Shown piece after piece: positions 24,563 through 38,921 of a stretch of DNA of 64,000 nucleotides; within the stretch, counting starts at the first letter, position 1; every line of letters starts with the position of its first letter. The stretch is from the NCBI GenBank assembly GCA_963680875.1, contig OY804583.1, forward strand, positions 37,755,982-37,819,981, given 5' to 3'. Source of the stretch: Bathymodiolus brooksi (lineage: Eukaryota; Mollusca; Bivalvia; Mytilida; Modiolidae). The notes beneath the pieces are model-generated. The model saw nothing but the letters and a program-made list of their open reading frames with translations. It was not told the origin of the DNA and made no database searches. The translations under genes and the position numbers were made by a program.

Positions 24563-27500
24563 ATAGAAGTGCTTCCCACATGTGACTTCAATAAAAAGTG
24601 GCTGGGTTTAACTAGTTTTATTGACCTAAAGCACCCCTCTTAGTGAAACACTGCGTTCATAGAAGTGCTTCCCACATGTGACTTCAATAAAAAGTGGCTG
24701 GGTTTAATTAGTTTTATTGACCTAAAGCTCCTCTCTTAGTGAAACACTGCATTCATAGAAGTGCTTCCCACATGTGACTTCAATAAAAAGTGGCTGGGTT
24801 TAACTAGTTTTATTGACCTAATGCTCCCCTCTTAGTGAAGCACTGCGTTCATAGAAGTGCTTCCCACATGCGACTTCAATAACAAGTGGCTGGGTTTAAC
24901 TAGTTTAATTGACCTAAAGCTCCCCTCTTAGTGAAGCACTGCGTTCATAGAAGTGCTTCCCACATGTGACTTCAATAAAAAGTGGCTGGGTTTAACTAGT
25001 TTTATTGACCTAAATCTTCCCTCTTAGTCAAACACTGCGTTCATAGAAGTGCTTCCCACATGTGACTTCAATAAAAAGTGGCTGGGTTTAACTAGTTTTA
25101 TTGACCTAAAGCTCCCCTCTTAGTGAAACACTGCGTTCATAGAAGCGCTTCCCACTTGTGACTTAAATAAAACGTGGCTGGGTTTAACTAGTTTTATTGA
25201 CCTAAAGCTCCCCTCTTAGTGATACACTGCATTCATAGAAGTGCTTCCCACATGTGACTTCAATAAAAAGTGGCTGGGTTTAACTAGTTTTATTGACCTA
25301 AAGCTCCCCTCTTAGTGAAACACTGCATTCATAGAGGTGCTTCCCACATGTGACTTCAATAAAAAGTGGCTGGGTTTAACTAGTTTTATTGACCTAAAGC
25401 TCCCCTCTTAGTGAAACACTGCGTTCATAGAAGTGCTTCCCACATGTGACTTCATTAAAAAGTGGCTGGGTTTAACTAGTTTTATTGACCTAAAGCTCCC
25501 CTCTTAGTGAAACACTGCATTCATAGAAGTGCTTCCCACATGTGACTTCAATAAAAAGTGGCTGGGTTTAACTAGTTTTATTGACCTAAAGCTCCCCTCT
25601 TAGTGAAACACTGCGTTCATAGAAGTGCTTCCCACATGTGACTTCATTAAAAAGTGGCTGGGTTTAACTAGTTTTATTGACCTAAAGCTCCCCTCTAGGT
25701 GAAACACTGCGTTCATAGAAGTGCTTCCCACATGTGACTTCAATAAAAAGTGGCTGGGTTTAACTAGTTTTATTGACCTAAAGCTCCCCTCTTATTGAAA
25801 CATTGCATTCATAGAAGTGCTTCCCACATGTGACTTCAATTAAAGGTGGTTGGGTTTAACTAGTTTTATTGACCTAAAAGCTCCCCTCTAGGTGAAACAC
25901 TGCATTCATAGAAGTGCTTCCCACATGTGACTTCAATAAAAAGTGGCTGGGTTTAACTAGTTTTATTGACCTAAAGCACCCCTCTTAGTGAAACACTGCG
26001 TTCATAGAAGTGCTTCCCACATGTGACTTCAATAAAAAGTGGCTGGGTTTAACTAGTTTTATTGACCTACAGCTCCCCTCTTAGTGAAACACTGCATTCA
26101 TAGAAGTGCTTCCCACATGTGACTTCAATAAAAAGTGGCTGGGTTTAACTAGTTTTATTAGCCTAAAGCTCCCCTCTTAGTGAAACACTGCGTTCATAGA
26201 AGTGCTTCCCACATGTGACTTCAATAAAAAGTGGCTGGGTTTAACTAGTTTTATTGACCTAAAGCTCCCCTCTTAGTGAAACACTGCGTTCATAGAAGTG
26301 CTTCCCACATGCGACTTCAATAACAAGTGGCTGGGTTTAACTAGTTTAATTGACCTAAAGCTCCCCTCTTAGTGAAACACTGCATTCATAGAAGTGCTTC
26401 CCACATGTGACTTCAATAAAAAGTGGCTGGGTTTAACTAGTTTTATTGACCTAAAGCTTCCCTCTTAGTCAAACACTGCGTTCATAGAAGTGCTTCCCAC
26501 ATGTGACTTCAATAAAAAGTGGCTGGGTTTAACTAGTTTTATTGACCTAAATCTCCCCTCTTAGTGAAACACTGTGTTCATAGAAGTGCTCTCCACATAT
26601 GACTTCAATAAAAAGTGGCTGGGTTTAACTAGTTTTATTGACCTAAAGCTCCCCTCTAGGTGAAACACTGCATTCATAGAAGTGCTTCCCACATGTGACT
26701 TCAATAAAAAGTGGCTGGGTTTAACTAGTTTTATTGACCTAAAGCTCCCCTCTTAGTGAAACACTGCGTTCATAGAAGTGCTTCCTACATGTGACTTCAT
26801 TAAAACGTGGCTGGGTTTAACTAGTTTTATTGACCTAAAGCTCCCCTCTTAGTGAAACACTGCATTCATAGAAGTGCTTCCCACATGTGACTTCAATAAA
26901 AAGTGGCTGGATTTAACTAGTTTTATTGACCTAAAGCTCCCCTCTTAGTGAAACACTGCGTTCATAGAAGTGCTTCCCACATGTGACTTCATTAAAAAGT
27001 GGCTGGGTTTAACTAGTTTTATTGACCTAAAGCTCCCCTCTAGGTGAAACACTGTGTTCATAGAAGTGCTTCCCACATGTGACTTCAATAAAAAGTGGCT
27101 GGGTTTAACTAGTTTTATTGACCTAAAGCTCCCCTCTTATTGAAACACTGCATTCATAGAAGTGCTTCCCACATGTGACTTCAATAAAAGGTGGCTGGGT
27201 TTAACTAGTTTTATTGACCTAAAAGCTCCCCTCTAGGTGAAACACTGCATTCATAGAAGTGCTTCCCACATGTGACTTCAATAAAAAGTGGCTGGGTTTA
27301 ACTAGTTTTATTGACCTAAAGCACCCCTCTTAGTGAAACACTGCGTTCATAGAAGTGCTTCCCACATGTGACTTCAATAAAAAGTGGCTGGGTTTAACTA
27401 GTTTTATTGACCTAAAGCTCCCCTCTTAGTGAAATACTGCGTTCATAGAAGTGCTTCCCACATGTGACTTCAATAAAAAGTGGCTGGGTTTAACTAGTTT

Positions 27501-28050
27501 TATTGACCTAAAACTCCCCTCTAGGTGAAACACTGCATTCATAGAAGTGCTTCCCACATGTGACTTCAATAAAAAGTGGCTGGGATTAACTAGTTTTATT
27601 GACCTAAAGCTCCACTCTTAGTGAAACACTGCATTCATAGAAGTGCTTCCCACATGTGACTTCAATAAAAAGTGGCTGGGTTTAACTAGTTTTATTGACC
27701 TAAAGCTCCCCTCTTAGTGAAACACTGCATTCATAGAAGTGCTTCCCACATGTGACTTCAATAAAAAGTGGCTGGGTTTAACTAGTTTTATTGACCTAAA
27801 GCTCCCCTCTTAGTAAAACACTGTGTTCATCGAAGGTGCTTCCCACATGTGACTTCAATAAAAAGTGACTGGGTTTAACTAGTTTTATTGACCTAAAGCT
27901 CCCCTCTTAGTGAAACACTGCGTTCATAGAAGTGCTTCCCACATGTGACTTAAATAAAACGTGGCTGGGTTTAACTAGTTTTATTGACCTAAAGCTCCCC
28001 TCTTAGTGATACACTGCATTCATAGAAGTGCTTCCCACATGTGACTTCAA
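24563..28050. repeat. Middle-domain satellite, mixed order
   Basis: This is continuous monomer array. It carries the middle-domain signature, a gcgacttcaataacaag monomer followed by a tttaattgacc monomer, at 24871 and 26312, together with blocks also seen in the left domain: gaaatactg near 27433, gggattaac, and tcatcgaagg near 27826. A tgtgttc/gctctcc monomer with cacatatgac lies near 26590. No unique sequence is present. Confidence 0.85.
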
Positions 28051-29369
28051 TAAAAAGTGGCTGGGTTTAACTAGTTTTATTGACCTAAAGCTCCCCTCTT
28101 AGTGAAACACTGCATTCATAGAGGTGCTTCCCACATGTGACTTCAATAAAAAGTGGCTGGGTTTAACTAGTTTTATTGACCTAAAGCTCCCCTCTTAGTG
28201 AAACACTGCGTTCATAGAAGTGCTTCCCACATGTGACTTCATTAAAAAGTGGCTGGGTTTAACTAGTTTTATTGACCTAAAGCTCCCCTCTTAGTGAAAC
28301 ACTGCATTCATAGAAGTGCTTCCCACATGTGACTTCAATAAAAAGTGGCTCGGTTTAACTAGTTTTATTGACCTAAAGCTCCCCTGTTAGTGAAACACTG
28401 CGTTCATAGAAGTGCTTCCCACATGTGACTTCATTAAAAAGTGGCTGGGTTTAACTAGTTTTATTGACCTAAAGCTCCCCTCTAGGTGAAACACTGCGTT
28501 CATAGAAGTGCTTCCCACATGTGACTTCAATAAAAAGTGGCTGGGTTTAACTAGTTTTATTGACCTAAAGCTCCCCTCTTATTGAAACACTGCATTCATA
28601 GAAGTGCTTCCCACATGTGACTTCAATAAAAAGTGGTTGGGTTTAACTAGTTTTATTGACCTAAAAGCTCCCCTCTTAGTGAAACACTGCATTCATAGAA
28701 GTGCTTCCCACATGTGACTTCAATAAAAAGTGGCTGGGTTTAACTAGTTTTATTGACCTAAAGCACCCCTCTTAGTGAAACACTGCGTTCATAGAAGTGC
28801 TTCCCACATGTGACTTCAATAAAAAGTGGCTGGGTTTAATTAGTTTTATTGACCTAAAGCTCCCCTCTTAGTGAAACACTGCATTCATAGAAGTGCTTCC
28901 CACATGTGACTTCAATAAAAAGTGGCTGGGTTTAACTAGTTTTATTAGCCTAAAGCTCCCCTCTTAGTGAAACACTGCGTTCATAGAAGTGCTTCCCACA
29001 TGTGACTTCAATAAAAAGTGGCTGGGTTTAACTAGTTTTATTGACCTAAAGCTCCCCTCTTAGTGAAACACTGCGTTCATAGAAGTGCTTCCCACATGCG
29101 ACTTCAATAACAAGTGGCTGGGTTTAACTAGTTTAATTGACCTAAAGCTCCCCTCTTAGTGAAGCACTGCGTTCATAGAAGTGCTTCCCACATGTGACTT
29201 CAATAAAAAGTGGCTGGGTTTAACTAGTTTTATTGACCTAAAGCTTCCCTCTTAGTCAAACACTGCGTTCATAGAAGTGCTTCCCACATGTGACTTCAAT
29301 AAAAAGTGGCTGGGTTTAACTAGTTTTATTGACCTAAAGCTCCCCTCTTAGTGAAGCACTGCGTTCATA
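28051..29369. repeat. 23-monomer-spaced block, copy 1 (2,210-bp offset)
   Basis: Variant order from about 28.05 to 29.73 kb repeats at about 30.26 to 31.94 kb. The attagcc monomers at about 28946 and 31156, the cgactt markers at 29099 and 31309, and the gatacac monomers at 29449 and 31659 are each 2,210 bp apart. Private single-base changes here, such as cccctgttag near 28384 and ggctcgg near 28349, are not in the second copy. Confidence 0.85.
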
Positions 29370-31260
29370 GAAGTGCTTCCCACATGTGACTTAAATAAAA
29401 CGTGGCTGGGTTTAACTAGTTTTATTGACCTAAAGCTCCCCTCTTAGTGATACACTGCATTCATAGAAGTGCTTCCCACATGTGACTTCAATAAAAAGTG
29501 GCTGGGTTTAACTAGTTTTATTGACCTAAAGCTCCCCTCTTAGTGAAACACTGCATTCATAGAGGTGCTTCCCACATGTGACTTCAATAAAAAGTGGCTG
29601 GGTTTAACTAGTTTTATTGACCTAAAGCTCCCCTCTTAGTGAAACACTGCGTTCATAGAAGTGCTTCCCACATGTGACTTCATTAAAAAGTGGCTGGGTT
29701 TAACTAGTTTTATTGACCTAAAGCTCCCCTCTTAGTGAAACACTGCATTCATAGAAGTGCTTCCCACATGTGACTTCAATGAAAAGTGGCTGGGTTTAAC
29801 TAGTTTTATTGACCTAAAGCTCCCCTCTAGGTGAAACACTGCGTTCATAGAAGTGCTTCCTACATGTGACTTCAATAAAAAGTGGCTGGGTTTAACTAGT
29901 TTTATTGACCTAAAGCTCCCCTCTTATTGAAACACTGCATTCATAGAAGTGCATCCCACATGTGACTTCAATAAAAGGTGGTTGGGTTTAACTAGTTTTA
30001 TTGACCTAAAAGCTCCCCTCTAGGTGAAACACTGCATTCATAGAAGTGCTTCCCACATGTGACTTCAATAAAAAGTGGCTGGGTTTAACTAGTTTTATTG
30101 ACCTAAAGCACCCCTCTTAGTGAAACACTGCGTTCATAGAAGTGCTTCCCACATGTGACTTCAATAAAAAGTGGCTGGGTTTAACTAGTTTTATTGACCT
30201 AAAGCTCCCCTCTTAGTGAAACACTGCATTCATAGAAGTGCTTCCCACATGTGACTTCAATAAAAAGTGGCTGGGTTTAACTAGTTTTATTGACCTAAAG
30301 CTCCCCTCTTAGTGAAACACTGCATTCATAGAGGTGCTTCCCACATGTGACTTCAATAAAAAGTGGCTGGGTTTAACTAGTTTTATTGACCTAAAGCTCC
30401 CCTCTTAGTGAAACACTGCGTTCATAGAAGTGCTTCCCACATGTGACTTCATTAAAAAGTGGCTGGGTTTAACTAGTTTTATTGACCTAAAGCTCCCCTC
30501 TTAGTGAAACACTGCATTCATAGAAGTGCTTCCCACATGTGACTTCAATAAAAAGTGGCTGGGTTTAACTAGTTTTATTGACCTAAAGCTCCCCTCTTAG
30601 TGAAACACTGCGTTCATAGAAGTGCTTCCCTCATGTGACTTCATTAAAAAGTGGCTGGGTTTAACTAGTTTTATTGACCTAAAGCTCCCCTCTAGGTGAA
30701 ACACTGCGTTCATAGAAGTGCTTCCCACATGTGACTTCAATAAAAAGTGGCTGGGTTTAACTAGTTTTATTGACCTAAAGCTCCCCTCTTATTGAAACAC
30801 TGCATTCATAGAAGTGCTTCCCACATGTGACTTCAATAAAAGGTGGTTGGGTTTAACTAGTTTTATTGACCTAAAAGCTCCCCTCTAGGTGAAACACTGC
30901 ATTCATAGAAGTGCTTCCCACATGTGACTTCAATAAAAAGTGGCTGGGTTTAACTAGTTTTATTGACCTAAAGCACCCCTCTTAGTGAAACACTGCGTTC
31001 ATAGAAGTGCTTCCCACATGTGACTTCAATAAAAAGTGGCTGGGTTTAATTAGTTTTATTGACCTAAAGTTCCCCTCTTAGTGAAACACTGCATTCATAG
31101 AAGTGCTTCCCACATGTGACTTCAATAAAAAGTGGCTGGGTTTAACTAGTTTTATTAGCCTAAAGCTCCCCTCTTAGTGAAACACTGCGTTCATAGAAGT
31201 GCTTCCCACATGTGACTTCAATAAAAAGTGGCTGGGTTTAACTAGTTTTATTGACCTAAA
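29370..31260. repeat. 1.89-kb duplicated segment, copy 1 (offset 4,899 bp)
   Basis: This recurs at about 34270-36160. Rare shared variants are gtgcatccc at 29950 and 34849, cttcctacatg near 29856 and 34755, gtgcttccctcatg at 30622 and 35521, and gatacac at 29449 and 34348, all 4,899 bp apart (51 monomers plus 3 bases). It overlaps the 2,210-bp duplication, so the two events are nested. Confidence 0.9.
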
Positions 31261-34200
31261 GCTCCCCTCTTAGTGAAACACTGCGTTCATAGAAGTGCTT
31301 CCCACATGCGACTTCAATAACAAGTGGCTGGGTTTAACTAGTTTAATTGACCTAAAGCTCCCCTCTTAGTGAAGCACTGCGTTCATAGAAGTGCTTCCCA
31401 CATGTGACTTCAATAAAAAGTGGCTGGGTTTAACTAGTTTTATTGACCTAAAGCTTCCCTCTTAGTCAAACACTGCGTTCATAGAAGTGCTTCCCACATG
31501 TGACTTCAATAAAAAGTGGCTGGGTTTAACTAGTTTTATTGACCTAAAGCTCCCCTCTTAGTGAAACACTGCGTTCATAGAAGTGCTTCCCACATGTGAC
31601 TTAAATAAAACGTGGCTGGGTTTAACTAGTTTTATTGACCTAAAGCTCCCCTCTTAGTGATACACTGCATTCATAGAAGTGCTTCCCACATGTGACTTCA
31701 ATAAAAAGTGGCTGGGTTTAACTAGTTTTATTGACCTAAAGCTCCCCTCTTAGTGAAACACTGCATTCATAGAGGTGCTTCCCACATGTGACTTCAATAA
31801 AAAGTGGCTGGGTTTAACTAGTTTTATTGACCTAAAGCTCCCCTCTTAGTGAAACACTGCATTCATAGAAGTGCTTCCCACATGTGACTTCATTAAAAAG
31901 TGGCTGGGTTTAACTAGTTTTATTGACCTAAAGCTCCCCTCTAGGTGAAACACTGCGTTCATAGAAGTGCTTCCCACATGTGACTTCAATAAAAAGTGGC
32001 TGGGTTTAACTAGTTTTATTGACCTAAAGCTCCCCTCTTATTGAAACACTGCATTCATAGAAGTGCTTCCCACATGTGACTTCAATAAAAGGTGGTTGGG
32101 TTTAACTAGTTTTATTGACCTAAAAGCTCCCCTCTAGGTGAAACACTGCATTCATAGAAGTGCTTCCCACATGTGACTTCAATAAAAAGTGGCTGGGTTT
32201 AACTAGTTTTATTGACCTAAAGCACCCCTCTTAGTGAAACACTGCGTTCATAGAAGTGCTTCCCACATGTGACTTCAATAAAAAGTGGCTGGGTTTAATT
32301 AGTTTTATTGACCTAAAGCTCCCCTCTTAGTGAAACACTGCATTCATAGAAGTGCTTCCCACATGTGACTTCAATAAAAAGTGGCTGGGTTTAACTAGTT
32401 TTATTAGCCTAAAGCTCCCCTCTTAGTGAAACACTGCGTTCATAGAAGTGCTTCCCACATGTGACTTCAATAAAAAGTGGCTGGGTTTAACTAGTTTTAT
32501 TGACCTAAAGCTCCCCTCTTAGTGAAACACTGCGTTCATAGAAGTGCTTCCCACATGCGACTTCAATAACAAGTGGCTGGGTTTAACTAGTTTAATTGAC
32601 CTAAAGCTCCCCTCTTAGTGAAGCACTGCGTTCATAGAAGTGCTTCCCACATGTGACTTCAATAAAAAGTGGCTGGGTTTAACTAGTTTTATTGACCTAA
32701 AGCTTCCCTCTTAGTCAAACACTGCGTTCATAGAAGTGCTTCCCACATGTGACTTCAATAAAAAGTGGCTGGGTTTAACTAGTTTTATTGACCTAAAGCT
32801 CCCCTCTTAGTGAAACACTGCGTTCATAGAAGTGCTTCCCACATGTGACTTAAATAAAACGTGGCTGGGTTTAACTAGTTTTATTGACCTAAAGCTCCCC
32901 TCTTAGTGATACACTGCATTCATAGAAGTGCTTCCCACATGTGACTTCAATAAAAAGTGGCTGGGTTTAACTAGTTTTATTGACCTAAAGCTCCCCTCTT
33001 AGTGAAACACTGCATTCATAGAGGTGCTTCCCACATGTGACTTCAATAAAAAGTGGCTGGGTTTAACTAGTTTTATTGACCTAAAGCTCCCCTCTTAGTG
33101 AAACACTGCATTCATAGAAGTGCTTCCCACATGTGACTTCATTAAAAAGTGGCTGGGTTTAACTAGTTTTATTGACCTAAAGCTCCCCTCTTAGTGAAAC
33201 ACTGCATTCATAGAAGTGCTTCCCACATGTGACTTCAATAAAAAGTGGCTGGGTTTAACTAGTTTTATTGACCTAAAGCTCCCCTCTTAGTGAAACACTG
33301 CGTTCATAGAAGTGCTTCCCACATGTGACTTCATTAAAAAGTGGCTGGGTTTAACTAGTTTTATTGACCTAAAGCTCCCCTCTTAGTGAAACACTGCATT
33401 CATAGAAGTGCTTCCCACATGTGACTTCAATAAAAAGTGGCTGGGTTTAACTAGTTTTATTGACCTAAAGCTCCCCTCTAGGTGAAACACTGCGTTCATA
33501 GAAGTGCTTCCTACATGTGACTTCAATAAAAAGTGGCTGGGTTTAACTAGTTTTATTGACCTAAAGCTCCCCTCTTATTGAAACACTGCATTCATAGAAG
33601 TGCTTCCCACATGTGACTTCAATAAAAGGTGGTTGGGTTTAACTAGTTTTATTGACCTAAAGCTCCCCTCTTATTGAAACACTGCATTCATAGAAGTGCT
33701 TCCCACATGTGACTTAAATAAAACGTGGCTGGGTTTAACTAGTTTTATTGACCTAAAGCTCCCCTCTTAGTGATACACTGCATTCATAGAAGTGCTTCCC
33801 ACATGTGACTTCAATAAAAAGTGACTGGGTTTAACTAGTTTTATTGACCTAAAGCTCCCCTCTTAGTGAAACACTGCATTCATAGAGGTGCTTCCCACAT
33901 GTGACTTCAATAAAAAGTGGCTGGGTTTAACTAGTTTTATTGACCTAAAGCTCCCCTCTTAGTGAAACACTGCGTTCATAGAAGTGCTTCCCACATGTGA
34001 CTTCATTAAAAAGTGGCTGGGTTTAACTAGTTTTATTGACCTAAAGCTCCCCTCTTAGTGAAACACTGCGTTCATAGAAGTGCTTCCCACATGTGACTTC
34101 ATTAAAAAGTGGCTGGGTTTAACTAGTTTTATTGACCTAAAGCTCCCCTCTTAGTGAAACACTGCATTCATAGAAGTGCTTCCCACATGTGACTTCAATA

Positions 34201-34269
34201 AAAAGTGGCTGGGTTTAACTAGTTTTATTGACCTAAAGCTCCCCTCTTATTGAAACACTGCATTCATAG
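31261..34269. repeat. Middle-domain satellite, intervening monomers
   Basis: This is ordinary monomer array. The cgacttcaataacaag marker occurs at 31309 and 32558, 1,249 bp apart (13 monomers plus 1 base), so it holds a 13-mer version of the middle-domain order. Several gatacac and gaggtgc monomers follow. No other feature is seen. Confidence 0.85.
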
Positions 34270-34692
34270 AAGTGCTTCCCACATGTGACTTAAATAAAAC
34301 GTGGCTGGGTTTAACTAGTTTTATTGACCTAAAGCTCCCCTCTTAGTGATACACTGCATTCATAGAAGTGCTTCCCACATGTGACTTCAATAAAAAGTGG
34401 CTGGGTTTAACTAGTTTTATTGACCTAAAGCTCCCCTCTTAGTGAAACACTGCATTCATAGAGGTGCTTCCCACATGTGACTTCAATAAAAAGTGGCTGG
34501 GTTTAACTAGTTTTATTGACCTAAAGCTCCCCTCTTAGTGAAACACTGCGTTCATAGAAGTGCTTCCCACATGTGACTTCATTAAAAAGTGGCTGGGTTT
34601 AACTAGTTTTATTGACCTAAAGCTCCCCTCTTAGTGAAACACTGCATTCATAGAAGTGCTTCCCACATGTGACTTCAATAAAAAGTGGCTGG

Positions 34693-36134
34693 GTTTAACT
34701 AGTTTTATTGACCTAAAGCTCCCCTCTAGGTGAAACACTGCGTTCATAGAAGTGCTTCCTACATGTGACTTCAATAAAAAGTGGCTGGGTTTAACTAGTT
34801 TTATTGACCTAAAGCTCCCCTCTTATTGAAACACTGCATTCATAGAAGTGCATCCCACATGTGACTTCAATAAAAGGTGGTTGGGTTTAACTAGTTTTAT
34901 TGACCTAAAAGCTCCCCTCTAGGTGAAACACTGCATTCATAGAAGTGCTTCCCACATGTGACTTCAATAAAAAGTGGCTGGGTTTAACTAGTTTTATTGA
35001 CCTAAAGCACCCCTCTTAGTGAAACACTGCGTTCATAGAAGTGCTTCCCACATGTGACTTCAATAAAAAGTGGCTGGGTTTAACTAGTTTTATTGACCTA
35101 AAGCTCCCCTCTTAGTGAAACACTGCATTCATAGAAGTGCTTCCCACATGTGACTTCAATAAAAAGTGGCTGGGTTTAACTAGTTTTATTGACCTAAAGC
35201 TCCCCTCTTAGTGAAACACTGCATTCATAGAGGTGCTTCCCACATGTGACTTCAATAAAAAGTGGCTGGGTTTAACTAGTTTTATTGACCTAAAGCTCCC
35301 CTCTTAGTGAAACACTGCGTTCATAGAAGTGCTTCCCACATGTGACTTCATTAAAAAGTGGCTGGGTTTAACTAGTTTTATTGACCTAAAGCTCCCCTCT
35401 TAGTGAAACACTGCATTCATAGAAGTGCTTCCCACATGTGACTTCAATAAAAAGTGGCTGGGTTTAACTAGTTTTATTGACCTAAAGCTCCCCTCTTAGT
35501 GAAACACTGCGTTCATAGAAGTGCTTCCCTCATGTGACTTCATTAAAAAGTGGCTGGGTTTAACTAGTTTTATTGACCTAAAGCTCCCCTCTAGGTGAAA
35601 CACTGCGTTCATAGAAGTGCTTCCCACATGTGACTTCAATAAAAAGTGGCTGGGTTTAACTAGTTTTATTGACCTAAAGCTCCCCTCTTATTGAAACACT
35701 GCATTCATAGAAGTGCTTCCCACATGTGACTTCAATAAAAGGTGGTTGGGTTTAACTAGTTTTATTGACCTAAAAGCTCCCCTCTAGGTGAAACACTGCA
35801 TTCATAGAAGTGCTTCCCACATGTGACTTCAATAAAAAGTGGCTGGGTTTAACTAGTTTTATTGACCTAAAGCACCCCTCTTAGTGAAACACTGCGTTCA
35901 TAGAAGTGCTTCCCACATGTGACTTCAATAAAAAGTGGCTGGGTTTAATTAGTTTTATTGACCTAAAGCTCCCCTCTTAGTGAAACACTGCATTCATAGA
36001 AGTGCTTCCCACATGTGACTTCAATAAAAAGTGGCTGGGTTTAACTAGTTTTATTAGCCTAAAGCTCCCCTCTTAGTGAAACACTGCGTTCATAGAAGTG
36101 CTTCCCACATGTGACTTCAATAAAAAGTGGCTGG
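34693..36134. repeat. Tandem HOR duplication, copy A, 15 monomers (1,442 bp)
   Basis: This unit starts at the ctctagg/cttcctacatg monomer and is followed at once by a second copy. It contains gtgcatccc at 34849-34857 and ccctcatg near 35528, both private variants also present in the next copy and in the more distant 29.4-31.3 kb segment. It ends with the attagcc monomer and the following cttag/cgttc register. Confidence 0.93.
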
Positions 36135-37576
36135 GTTTAACTAGTTTTATTGACCTAAAGCTCCCCTCTAGGTGAAACACTGCGTTCATAGAAGTGCTTC
36201 CTACATGTGACTTCAATAAAAAGTGGCTGGGTTTAACTAGTTTTATTGACCTAAAGCTCCCCTCTTATTGAAACACTGCATTCATAGAAGTGCATCCCAC
36301 ATGTGACTTCAATAAAAGGTGGTTGGGTTTAACTAGTTTTATTGACCTAAAAGCTCCCCTCTAGGTGAAACACTGCATTCATAGAAGTGCTTCCCACATG
36401 TGACTTCAATAACAAGTGGCTGGGTTTAACTAGTTTTATTGACCTAAAGCACCCCTCTTAGTGAAACACTGCGTTCATAGAAGTGCTTCCCACATGTGAC
36501 TTCAATAAAAAGTGGCTGGGTTTAACTAGTTTTATTGAACTAAAGCTCCCCTCTTAGTGAAACACTGCATTCATAGAAGTGCTTCCCACATGTGACTTCA
36601 ATAAAAAGTGGCTGGGTTTAACTAGTTTTATTGACCTAAAGCTCCCCTCTTAGTGAAACACTGCATTCATAGAGGTGCTTCCCACATGTGACTTCAATAA
36701 AAAGTGGCTGGGTTTAACTAGTTTTATTGACCTAAAGCTCCCCTCTTAGTGAAACACTGCGTTCATAGAAGTGCTTCCCACATGTGACTTCATTAAAAAG
36801 TGGCTGGGTTTAACTAGTTTTATTGACCTAAAGCTCCCCTCTTAGTGAAACACTGCATTCATAGAAGTGCTTCCCACATGTGACTTCAATAAAAAGTGGC
36901 TGGGTTTAACTAGTTTTATTGACCTAAAGCTCCCCTCTTAGTGAAACACTGCGTTCATAGAAGTGCTTCCCTCATGTGACTTCATTAAAAAGTGGCTGGG
37001 TTTAACTAGTTCTATTGACCTAAAGCTCCCCTCTTAGTGAAACACTGCATTCATAGAAGTGCTTCCCACATGTGACTTCAATAAAAAGTGGCTGGGTTTA
37101 ACTAGTTTTATTGACCTAAAGCTCCCCTCTTATTGAAACACTGCATTCATAGAAGTGCTTCCCACATGTGACTTCAATAAAAGGTGGTTGGGTTTAACTA
37201 GTTTTATTGACCTAAAAGCTCCCCTCTAGGTGAAACACTGCATTCATAGAAGTGCTTCCCACATGTGACTTCAATAAAAAGTGGCTGGGTTTAACTAGTT
37301 TTATTGACCTAAAGCACCCCTCTTAGTGAAACACTGCGTTCATAGAAGTGCTTCCCACATGTGACTTCAATAAAAAGTGGCTGGGTTTAATTAGTTTTAT
37401 TGACCTAAAGCTCCCCTCTTAGTGAAACACTGCATTCATAGAAGTGCTTCCCACATGTGACTTCAATAAAAAGTGGCTGGGTTTAACTAGTTTTATTAGC
37501 CTAAAGCTCCCCTCTTAGTGAAACACTGCGTTCATAGAAGTGCTTCCCACATGTGACTTCAATAAAAAGTGGCTGG
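36135..37576. repeat. Tandem HOR duplication, copy B, 15 monomers (1,442 bp)
   Basis: This is directly adjacent to copy A and matches at exactly 1,442 bp offset: gcatccc at 34850 and 36292; gtgcttccct at 35521 and 36963. New changes since duplication include aataacaag near 36410, attgaacta near 36535, tctattgacc near 37011, and a cttag/cattc monomer near 37030 where copy A has ctctagg/cgttc. Confidence 0.93.
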
Positions 37577-38921
37577 GTTTAACTAGTTTTATTGACCTAA
37601 AGCTCCCCTCTTAGTGAAACACTGCGTTCATAGAAGTGCTTCCCACATGCGACTTCAATAACAAGTGGCTGGGTTTAACTAGTTTAATTGACCTAAAGCT
37701 CCCCTCTTAGTGAAGCACTGCGTTCATAGAAGTGCTTCCCACATGTGACTTCAATAAAAAGTGGCTGGGTTTAACTAGTTTTATTGACCTAAAGCTTCCC
37801 TCTTAGTCAAACACTGCGTTCATAGAAGTGCTTCCCACATGTGACTTCAATAAAAAGTGGCTGGGTTTAACTAGTTTTATTGACCTAAAGCTCCCCTCTT
37901 AGTGAAACACTGCGTTCATAGAAGTGCTTCCCACATGTGACTTAAATAAAACGTGGCTGGGTTTAACTAGTTTTATTGACCTAAAGCTCCCCTCTTAGTG
38001 ATACACTGCATTCATAGAAGTGCTTCCCACATGTGACTTCAATAAAAAGTGGCTGGGTTTAACTAGTTTTATTGACCTAAAGCTCCCCTCTTAGTGAAAC
38101 ACTGCATTCATAGAGGTGCTTCCCACATGTGACTTCAATAAAAAGTGGCTGGGTTTAACTAGTTTTATTGACCTAAAGCTCCCCTCTTAGTGAAACACTG
38201 CATTCATAGAAGTGCTTCCCACATGTGACTTCATTAAAAAGTGGCTGGGTTTAACTAGTTTTATTGACCTAAAGCTCCCCTCTTAGTGAAACACTGCATT
38301 CATAGAAGTGCTTCCCACATGTGACTTCAATAAAAAGTGGCTGGGTTTAACTAGTTTTATTGACCTAAAGCTCCCCTCTTAGTGAAACACTGCGTTCATA
38401 GAAGTGCTTCCCACATGTGACTTCATTAAAAAGTGGCTGGGTTTAACTAGTTTTATTGACCTAAAGCTCCCCTCTTAGTGAAACACTGCATTCATAGAAG
38501 TGCTTCCCACATGTGACTTCAATAAAAAGTGGCTGGGTTTAACTAGTTTTATTGACCTAAAGCTCCCCTCTAGGTGAAACACTGCGTTCATAGAAGTGCT
38601 TCCTACATGTGACTTCAATAAAAAGTGGCTGGGTTTAACTAGTTTTATTGACCTAAAGCTCCCCTCTTATTGAAACACTGCATTCATAGAAGTGCTTCCC
38701 ACATGTGACTTCAATAAAAGGTGGTTGGGTTTAACTAGTTTTATTGACCTAAAAGCTCCCCTCTAGGTGAAACACTGCATTCATAGAAGTGCTTCCCACA
38801 TGTGACTTCAATAAAAAGTGGCTGGGTTTAACTAGTTTTATTGACCTAAAGCACCCCTCTTAGTGAAGCACTGCGTTCATAGAAGTTCTTCCCACATGTG
38901 ACTTCAATAAAAAGTGGCTGG
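37577..38921. repeat. Middle-domain satellite, connecting monomers
   Basis: This is continuous monomer array from the cgacttcaataacaag marker at 37650 to the start of the 17-monomer pair. The same marker returns at 39956, 2,306 bp later (24 monomers plus 2 bases). A gaagttctt change occurs near 38881. No unique sequence. Confidence 0.85.
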
